This document shows positions 6,091 through 10,476 of a stretch of DNA of 10,476 bases, piece after piece. The notes under the pieces are model-generated. The model worked only from the letters and a program-made list of their open reading frames with translations, did not search any database and was not told where the DNA came from. Origin of the DNA: WSXY01 sp038325105 (lineage in GTDB: Bacteria > Actinomycetota > Coriobacteriia > Anaerosomatales > Anaerosomataceae); contig JBBQIR010000072.1 in the NCBI GenBank assembly GCA_038325105.1, positions 1-10,476 on the forward strand, given 5' to 3'. Each line of letters starts with the position of its first letter. Positions within the stretch are counted from its first letter, which is position 1. Both the position numbers and the translations under genes were made by a program.

Positions 6091-6561
6091 TCAGTACGCG
6101 ATCTTGTCCGCCTTCTCGTGCCACTCGTCAAACACAAGGATGGCTTCACCGCCGAGAATGCGCTCAGAGGGCAGAGTGCGATGCGCCTCATGCAGCACTA
6201 TTTCGCGGTAGAGGAACTCGTCGTCGAAATCGATGTCCGCAGCATCTTCGCTGGTATTCGCGTAGTAGAGCTTGGAGATGCGCGCCCAATAGATAGCGGC
6301 GAGACACATCGGGCACGGTTCGCAACTCGAGTAGATCACTGCGCCCTCGAGCGAGAAATTGCCGCTGTTCGAGCATGCGTTGCGGATAGCCGTGACCTCG
6401 GCGTGTGCTGTCGGGTCGCTGGTGCTGGTGACCCGGTTCCAGCCCTCGCCGATAATCTCCCCATCGCGCACAATGACGGCGCCAAAGGGACCGCCGTCAT
6501 TGGCGTTCATCTTCTCGCGGCTCAGCTCAATTGCCCGACGCATGAAGTCGTCGTGGGTCAC
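6091..6561 (-). CDS. guaD: Guanine deaminase (cytidine-deaminase fold)
   Basis: The 156-residue protein has the zinc site of the cytidine deaminase superfamily: HAE (His53, Glu55) within DPTAHAEVTAIR, and PCPMC (Cys83, Cys86) within SSCEPCPMCLAAIYWAR. Length, motif spacing, FDD at 112-114 and the C-terminal tyrosine all resemble Bacillus subtilis GuaD, which hydrolyses guanine to xanthine and ammonia as a domain-swapped dimer. Activity on guanine is therefore the best guess, but related enzymes act on other bases or nucleosides. The start is a GTG at 6561 with GAGG seven bases upstream; the overlapping ATG leads to an immediate stop. It lies 15 bases after the small gene before it and 34 bases before the HD hydrolase, so the two nucleotide enzymes are probably co-expressed. 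The presence inside a defence-like array is unusual for a purine salvage enzyme. Confidence 0.85.
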   Translation of the reverse strand: MTHDDFMRRAIELSREKMNANDGGPFGAVIVRDGEIIGEGWNRVTSTSDPTAHAEVTAIRNACSNSGNFSLEGAVIYSSCEPCPMCLAAIYWARISKLYYANTSEDAADIDFDDEFLYREIVLHEAHRTLPSERILGGEAILVFDEWHEKADKIAY

Positions 6562-6576
6562 ATCAAGACCTCACTT

Positions 6577-6945
6577 CTAGTAGCGCACCTCTAGGAAGTT
6601 GTCGATTCCGTCCGACATGATCGATACCCGGAGCGCGCACGCTTGTGAGGGATCACGATCGGTCGCGCGAAGCGACTGCGACGCATGGACCTCGAACATT
6701 GAGACCAGCCGCCTTGCCTCGGCCTCGCGGGAAACCGACAGCAGCACACCGTTGCGATGCAGGTCCCCGTCAATCCGCAGCAGCGTCCTGATCAACGGTG
6801 TGTCCTCCGGTTCGGCATAGTCCCACTCGTGGATTCCGCCTCGTAGCCATGACAGGACATCCACACCGATTTCCCCGACGAGCTCATCGAGGCTGCGACC
6901 GTCACGCTGCTCGACCTCGCTTGTATAACTCGCAATCCTCTTCAC
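6577..6945 (-). CDS. Small hypothetical protein between nuclease and deaminase genes
   Basis: A 122-residue protein that I do not recognise. It begins VKRIASYTSEVEQRDG and contains an acidic segment with two Trp residues (LSWLRGGIHEWDYAEPED), a central basic amphipathic helix (SREAEARRLVSMFEVHAS), and a final beta-like stretch ending NFLEVRY. No catalytic motif is evident. The start is a GTG at 6945 preceded by GGGAGG at eight-base spacing, preferred over the upstream in-frame ATG at 6993, which lacks such a site. Sixty bases separate it from the nuclease gene and 15 from the deaminase, so it may be the bridge between the two halves of the array. An adaptor, immunity or nucleic-acid-binding role is speculation. 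Confidence 0.65.
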   Translation of the reverse strand: MKRIASYTSEVEQRDGRSLDELVGEIGVDVLSWLRGGIHEWDYAEPEDTPLIRTLLRIDGDLHRNGVLLSVSREAEARRLVSMFEVHASQSLRATDRDPSQACALRVSIMSDGIDNFLEVRY

Positions 6946-7005
6946 TGGTGAATCCTCCCATGAATGCCTGGGCTCCGGGCGACTGACGAGCACGTCATCC
7001 CCATG

Positions 7006-8616
7006 TCACTTCTCGAGCACCTCTGGCGTCCGAACACAACCGTGGAACTCGCGGTGCGCGAGCAACGCTTTCCACACATCAACCATGGCCTCGGTGTCGA
7101 GCTCGCAGTAGGCCAGCAGGTCCGCAACCACCTGCTCTCGTTCCGCATCCGGCATCGACACATCCGTGAGCACGCGAACGAGCGCAATCGCCGCTTCATC
7201 GCCGTTGTGGATGTTCATGCTCGAGTACGAGCGCATATCCGGCACCAAGGTAGGCAGAACCACCTTGATCGAGTAACTCCCGTGGAAGTCTTTGTGGAAG
7301 AACGACTTCTTGACCAGCTCGGCCAGGTCCAGCATCCGGTCGTTCAGCGCAAGCAGGGCGTCCGCCAGCCCGGGATACAGCGTGGCCATCGTCGCAATGC
7401 GAATGGACTCGTAGCCCCCGTTGCCATGCCACTCGAGAATCGTGCCCTCGGTGCCGAGGTCGCGAAGCAACGCCTCACCTAGGTCGCGTCGCGGGTCCGC
7501 GGTGCCCGGATGAGCGATGTACTCAAGGTGCTTGAGCTCACCGCCCTCGCGGGACAGCACATGAATCGAGTACTGCACCGGGATGACCTCAAACGGCGCC
7601 GTTCCGATGAAGAGCGGCAATGCGGGATTCACGGTCTCGAAGTCGAGGAAGTACATCGGGTACGTGATGGCGCCAAAGAACGCCTCGGCCGAGTCGAGCA
7701 TGTACGGCTTGGCGTCGACCGTGGCCTTCCAGGTCCAGTACTGATCCTCACGGGATAGCATCTCGCGTGCGCCATCGTCGTCAAGTTGAGAGAGCTCCTC
7801 GATCTCGGCCAGCTCCAGGGCCTGGTAGACCTTCTTCGACGGGTCACAGTAGGGCAGCTCGCGAATAGGGTGCTCTGGGCCGTCGACAATGAACTCGCAG
7901 TAGTCGGTGAACACGCACGAATACGGTGAGTCGCACTTCACGCCCGCAGGCGGTGCGGGCACGGAGTCCGTCGCAAGGACTGTGAGCAGCCGCGCCACTT
8001 CGGCGCCTGCGACCTCTTGGAGTTCCTCGACCTCGGAAGTGATGTCCGTGGTGGTCATCAGCTTCTGCAGATCGTAGTCACCGCCGGGCCACAGGTAGGT
8101 CTTGTCCAAATGCATCAGCTTCACCCGCCGCACGTTCAGGCCAGCGCCGCGCGCCACCCAGAGCTGGATGGCTGCATCCCACAGGTGCTTCGCCTTCTTG
8201 TACGAACCCGTCGACTTGACCTCGATCAGGTCGTATTCGTCTTCTCCGACTCGCTCGATGGCGTCAACGCGGATCTTGACCTGCCCGTAGGTGAACCCCG
8301 CCTCAAAGATCGCGAGCTTGCCTGCCTGCATCGCGGCGAGAGTCTGGACGACCGCTTCGGGCTGTTGCCAGTACTCGGCGGCGATGAGCTCGCACTTGTC
8401 CGCGCCATACACCGACTCAAAGCCTTGACGCGCGAGAGCGCCCACCTGATTTCCCAACGCGAACCGCGCCTCGTCGGCAGTCGATGCGTCGGTGGCCTTG
8501 GCGTCTGTGTGCAATTGGAAGTACAGCGTGGTGGGGCACTGCTGCCCCTTCATGAAGGTCGACTTCGACAGAGGGTCGCTCGATTTGAGCGGCCTGATAC
8601 TTACAGGTGTGACCAT
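7006..8616 (-). CDS. Cas4-like PD-(D/E)XK nuclease fused to DUF2779 DEDD-type nuclease
   Basis: The 536-residue protein has two nuclease-like halves. Residues 15-250 look like a Cas4/RecB-family nuclease: Cys27 in KGQQCP, the GNQVGALARQGF helix at about 55-66, Asp118 in RVDAI, EVK at 132-134, then a cysteine trio at 228, 234 and 240 that with Cys27 would hold an iron-sulfur cluster. Residues 320-520 are the DUF2779 domain, which resembles a DnaQ/RNase H-fold exonuclease: YFLDFETVNPALPLF (Asp325, Glu327), NDRMLDLAEL (Asp430) and YCELDTEAM (Asp507) give a plausible DEDD set. The ATG at 8616 follows AAGGGGAA closely; an ATG nine codons upstream lacks such a site. It lies 54 bases after the AAA+ gene. 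It probably cuts or resects DNA or RNA together with that ATPase, which is inference from the neighbourhood. Confidence 0.8.
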   Translation of the reverse strand: MVTPVSIRPLKSSDPLSKSTFMKGQQCPTTLYFQLHTDAKATDASTADEARFALGNQVGALARQGFESVYGADKCELIAAEYWQQPEAVVQTLAAMQAGKLAIFEAGFTYGQVKIRVDAIERVGEDEYDLIEVKSTGSYKKAKHLWDAAIQLWVARGAGLNVRRVKLMHLDKTYLWPGGDYDLQKLMTTTDITSEVEELQEVAGAEVARLLTVLATDSVPAPPAGVKCDSPYSCVFTDYCEFIVDGPEHPIRELPYCDPSKKVYQALELAEIEELSQLDDDGAREMLSREDQYWTWKATVDAKPYMLDSAEAFFGAITYPMYFLDFETVNPALPLFIGTAPFEVIPVQYSIHVLSREGGELKHLEYIAHPGTADPRRDLGEALLRDLGTEGTILEWHGNGGYESIRIATMATLYPGLADALLALNDRMLDLAELVKKSFFHKDFHGSYSIKVVLPTLVPDMRSYSSMNIHNGDEAAIALVRVLTDVSMPDAEREQVVADLLAYCELDTEAMVDVWKALLAHREFHGCVRTPEVLEK

Positions 8617-8670
8617 GGGTTCCCCTTCCCTCGCTTTCATCATCGGCGAACGAGACGCGCGCCACCACCC

Positions 8671-9801
8671 CTAAGCTGCCGAGAAGTCGTCCCAGCCCGC
8701 AACCTCGCCTTCGGCCCACTGCGCGATGGCGGCGGCCAGTCGATCCGCCTGTGCCCTCGAGGCGAAGTCCGCCATCAGCCGAGCATCTAGCACCACTCGC
8801 GGCTCCATCCTCGCGAAGTCCTTGGGAACGCCGCGGAACCAATCCGCGTTGCGGGGTCTCGTCTCGCGAAGCGCCAGGAGGAGGTCGAGCATCCGCACGT
8901 CCACCACTTGCTGACGGCTTCGCGCCTCCATGAACGCTGCCTTCTGAACGCGGCGTACCGCCTCGGTAATCTCGGCCCCGGTCAGACCGAGGCTGAGCTC
9001 CGCCAGCGTCGTCGTGCAGACATCAGATCCTAGCGGCAGGCCCGTAATAGCCAAGCTCCAGATTTCCTCACAGGCCACCACGTCAGGTAGCCCGATGTAG
9101 ATAAGCCGATCGAACCGGCCCGCACGCCTGACAGCCGAGTCCATCAGCCACGGCTGATTGGTCGCACCGATGACCGCGACCTGCTCGCAGTTGTCCTTGG
9201 TGCCGTCCAGCTCCTGCAGGAACGCGTTGGTCAATCGCCGCTCGGCCTCCCACACTCCCACGTCATTTCGCCGAGGAGACAGCGCATCCGCTTCATCGAT
9301 GAAGAGCACCGAGGGCGCTGCCTCGCGGGCCTCGTCGAACACACGCGCCATATTGTTCTCGTCTTCGCCAATGTGCGGGCCGAGAATGTCAGCAATCGTA
9401 ACGGGCAGAAACTCCGCTTTGGCCTCCACGGCAGCTGCGGCGGCGAACATCGTCTTGCCGCATCCTGGAGGTCCCCACAGCAGCACTTTCGCTCCGGGTT
9501 CGATGTTGTAGGACGCGGCCATGATGGGGTCGAGCATCGGCTCGATAAGTGACACCAGCAACTCGGCCTTCGCTTCTGCCATCCCGCCTACGGCCGCGAA
9601 TCCACCAACGCCACGTCGCGCGAGCACAGCCGAACGTGCCGAAGTGGCCAGCTCCTTTGCAAAGACCCTGGCCTCCTCCGCCGCCTGCTCCGCTGCTTCT
9701 TCCGCGCTCCGCAGATCCTCGGCCGACTCGATGAGCATCTGCTCGAATCCCTCCAGCTCAGTGGGGTCCGTCCATTCGTCCCGCGCGTGCCCATCTGCCA
9801 T
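8671..9801 (-). CDS. AAA+ ATPase (Cdc48/FtsH-like classical AAA clade)
   Basis: The 376-residue protein has an N-terminal alpha-helical, Ala/Glu-rich coiled-coil segment (residues 20-60), then one AAA module. Walker A is GPPGCGKT (110-117), Walker B is VLFIDEAD (165-172, catalytic Glu170), sensor 1 is Asn215 in IGATNQPW, and the arginine finger region is VRRAGRFDR (Arg226, Arg229), as in classical hexameric AAA proteins. A C-terminal helical lid follows (LTGAEITEAVRR). No protease or membrane segment is present, so it is likely a remodeller or motor for a partner, probably the nuclease encoded next. The ATG at 9801 has AGGAG six bases upstream, and that site lies within a hairpin. It starts 69 bases after the HEPN gene. 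It could alternatively be a general chaperone, but the context argues for a dedicated role. Confidence 0.85.
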   Translation of the reverse strand: MADGHARDEWTDPTELEGFEQMLIESAEDLRSAEEAAEQAAEEARVFAKELATSARSAVLARRGVGGFAAVGGMAEAKAELLVSLIEPMLDPIMAASYNIEPGAKVLLWGPPGCGKTMFAAAAAVEAKAEFLPVTIADILGPHIGEDENNMARVFDEAREAAPSVLFIDEADALSPRRNDVGVWEAERRLTNAFLQELDGTKDNCEQVAVIGATNQPWLMDSAVRRAGRFDRLIYIGLPDVVACEEIWSLAITGLPLGSDVCTTTLAELSLGLTGAEITEAVRRVQKAAFMEARSRQQVVDVRMLDLLLALRETRPRNADWFRGVPKDFARMEPRVVLDARLMADFASRAQADRLAAAIAQWAEGEVAGWDDFSAA

Positions 9802-9829
9802 GTCCCGCTCCTCTCATCGAGAGAGGAGC
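9802..9829 (-). promoter_or_regulatory. Hairpin enclosing the ribosome binding site of the AAA+ gene
   Basis: On the transcript, GCTCCTCTC (9829-9821) and GAGAGGAGC (9815-9807) form a perfect 9-bp stem with a 5-base loop. The second arm contains the AGGAG Shine-Dalgarno of the AAA+ gene, whose ATG begins five bases after the stem. In the folded state the site is fully paired, so translation should be low unless ribosomes arriving from the HEPN gene, heat or a bound factor open it. The structure is seen in the sequence; the regulatory role is inferred. Confidence 0.6.
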
Positions 9830-9870
9830 ATAGCCATGGGGGTAGACACGACTCGCCAAGGAGTCCGCAC

Positions 9871-10299
9871 CTAGTCCCGCATCAGGTCCAGATGCTTCTG
9901 CGTGAGCCATGCGCGCAGCAACCCATCAAAGCCGGTGACTCGAGCCAGTAGCGCAGCAACGTCACCTTCATCCACCAACCCAGCGGCGTCGTAGAGATCC
10001 GCATTGCGACGTTTCCGCGCAGCGTCCATCGCGTCGGCGAATCCCTGGGCATCGCTGCCCATGACCCACGGAAGGACGCCAAACATGTCGCGATGGTTCT
10101 CTCCGCCTCGGACGCGATAGCCCGATGCCCTCACGGCAATCTTCGCTAGCAGGAAACCGGCTGTGTACGCGTCCACATAGCGCCCATCTGCACTCTGCTC
10201 CGCGAGAGCCGAATCCGCCAACGCGATGCGGTAGCGTTCGTACAGGTCCGCGATCTCTGCAGCCGAGGTGGGCAGACCCTCCAGAGCATCAGGTGTCAT
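9871..10299 (-). CDS. HEPN domain protein, putative toxin of an MNT-HEPN pair
   Basis: The 142-residue protein is all-helical in appearance and follows an MNT-type nucleotidyltransferase gene, the classic arrangement of MNT-HEPN (MntA-HepT-like) toxin-antitoxin modules. HEPN proteins are metal-independent RNases with an Rx4-6H motif. Here the matching position appears to be RKRRNADLYD (residues 95-104), where Asn takes the place of the usual catalytic His region and the Tyr is kept; some HEPN groups use such RN...Y variants. In HepT a nearby Tyr is AMPylated by the MNT partner, so Tyr103 is a candidate target. The ATG at 10299 overlaps the MNT stop by 11 bases and has GGAGG five bases upstream, showing translational coupling. 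A second, nearly identical copy lies at 4026-4445. The HEPN call rests on context and motif shape and is not certain. Confidence 0.7.
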   Translation of the reverse strand: MTPDALEGLPTSAAEIADLYERYRIALADSALAEQSADGRYVDAYTAGFLLAKIAVRASGYRVRGGENHRDMFGVLPWVMGSDAQGFADAMDAARKRRNADLYDAAGLVDEGDVAALLARVTGFDGLLRAWLTQKHLDLMRD

Positions 10300-10476
10300 C
10301 AGGCCCTCCGATCAGGTCGATGCGTGGCCCATCCACCGTTGTGCGCAAGAAGTGGTTGCCTGCGTCAAGGCGCCTACGGAACTCCTCGGGGCGATAGAGC
10401 GTCACATCAACCTCGCGGCCGAGTTCACGCTGAGCGTCGGCGATGGGGCCGACCAGCTCATCATCGGTCACTTCGC
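10289..10476 (-). CDS. MNT-type nucleotidyltransferase, C-terminal part only
   Basis: Only about 61 residues are in the window; the gene continues past the right edge. The visible part (LGREVDVTLYRPEEF, then RRRLDAGNHFLRTTVDGPRI and DLIGG) is the standard C-terminal region of MNT-domain nucleotidyltransferases, including those with an ArsR-like HTH in front, whose common pattern is REVNPTxYSPEEF...GNxFLxxVLEGPKIFLIG. The catalytic GSxxxxDxD motif would lie beyond the window, so activity cannot be judged. Such proteins act as antitoxins for HEPN partners, in known cases by AMPylating them. The TGA at 10291-10289 lies inside the start of the HEPN gene. A GTG at 10471 is inside the conserved region and is not the true start. 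Confidence 0.75.
   Translation of the reverse strand, partial: EVTDDELVGPIADAQRELGREVDVTLYRPEEFRRRLDAGNHFLRTTVDGPRIDLIGGPDDT

Noticed and set aside
6057..6191. Longer N-terminus of the HD protein starting at 6191
   Set aside because: It would overlap the deaminase gene by 100 bases on the same strand and reads as Arg/Ser-rich out-of-frame sequence; the TTG at 6056 has a GGGAGG site.
7006..8616. CRISPR-Cas locus suggested by the Cas4-like domain
   Set aside because: No regularly spaced repeats and no cas1, cas2 or effector genes are present in the window.
8017..8790. 257-codon plus-strand frame
   Set aside because: Antisense shadow of the Cas4-like/DUF2779 gene, which has clear motifs on the minus strand.

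Overview
The window is high-GC DNA and looks like an accessory (defence or mobile) region of a bacterial chromosome. The left flank encodes a secreted protein with NHL-type repeats followed by cell wall binding 2 (CWB2) repeats. That combination is common in Actinobacteria of the Coriobacteriia type, so I lean towards such an organism, but this is inference and no marker gene is present.

Layout. Bases 1-182 hold a broken IS256-family transposase fragment joined directly to the truncated 3' end of the NHL/CWB2 gene (minus strand, start at 1366). A 203-base divergent regulatory region with several repeats follows. Next is one plus-strand gene (1570-3084) with a pRiA4b ORF-3/TnpR-like C-terminal domain. 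Bases 3148-4025 are a graveyard of gene pieces: a DUF488 C-terminus, an internal slice of a Cas4-like/DUF2779 nuclease, a short unknown plus-strand piece and a P-loop remnant. From 4026 to the right edge every intact gene is on the minus strand and closely spaced.

Read in transcription order (right to left), the minus-strand array is: the C-terminus of an MNT-type nucleotidyltransferase, a HEPN protein overlapping it by 11 bases, an AAA+ ATPase, a Cas4-like plus DEDD-like (DUF2779) nuclease, a small unknown protein, a guanine-deaminase-like enzyme, a YfbR-like HD phosphohydrolase with a long N-terminal extension, another small unknown protein, and a second HEPN copy without an adjacent MNT partner. 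The order HEPN, P-loop, DUF2779 recurs in degraded form in the left graveyard, so the cassette appears to have been duplicated and then eroded.

The most interesting idea is that MNT-HEPN, an AAA+ ATPase and a double-nuclease protein form one defence-type operon, possibly with a purine/nucleotide-degrading module (deaminase plus HD hydrolase) downstream. I know of no named system with exactly this composition, but I could not search. A perfect 9-bp hairpin enclosing the ribosome binding site of the AAA+ gene suggests that its translation is controlled.
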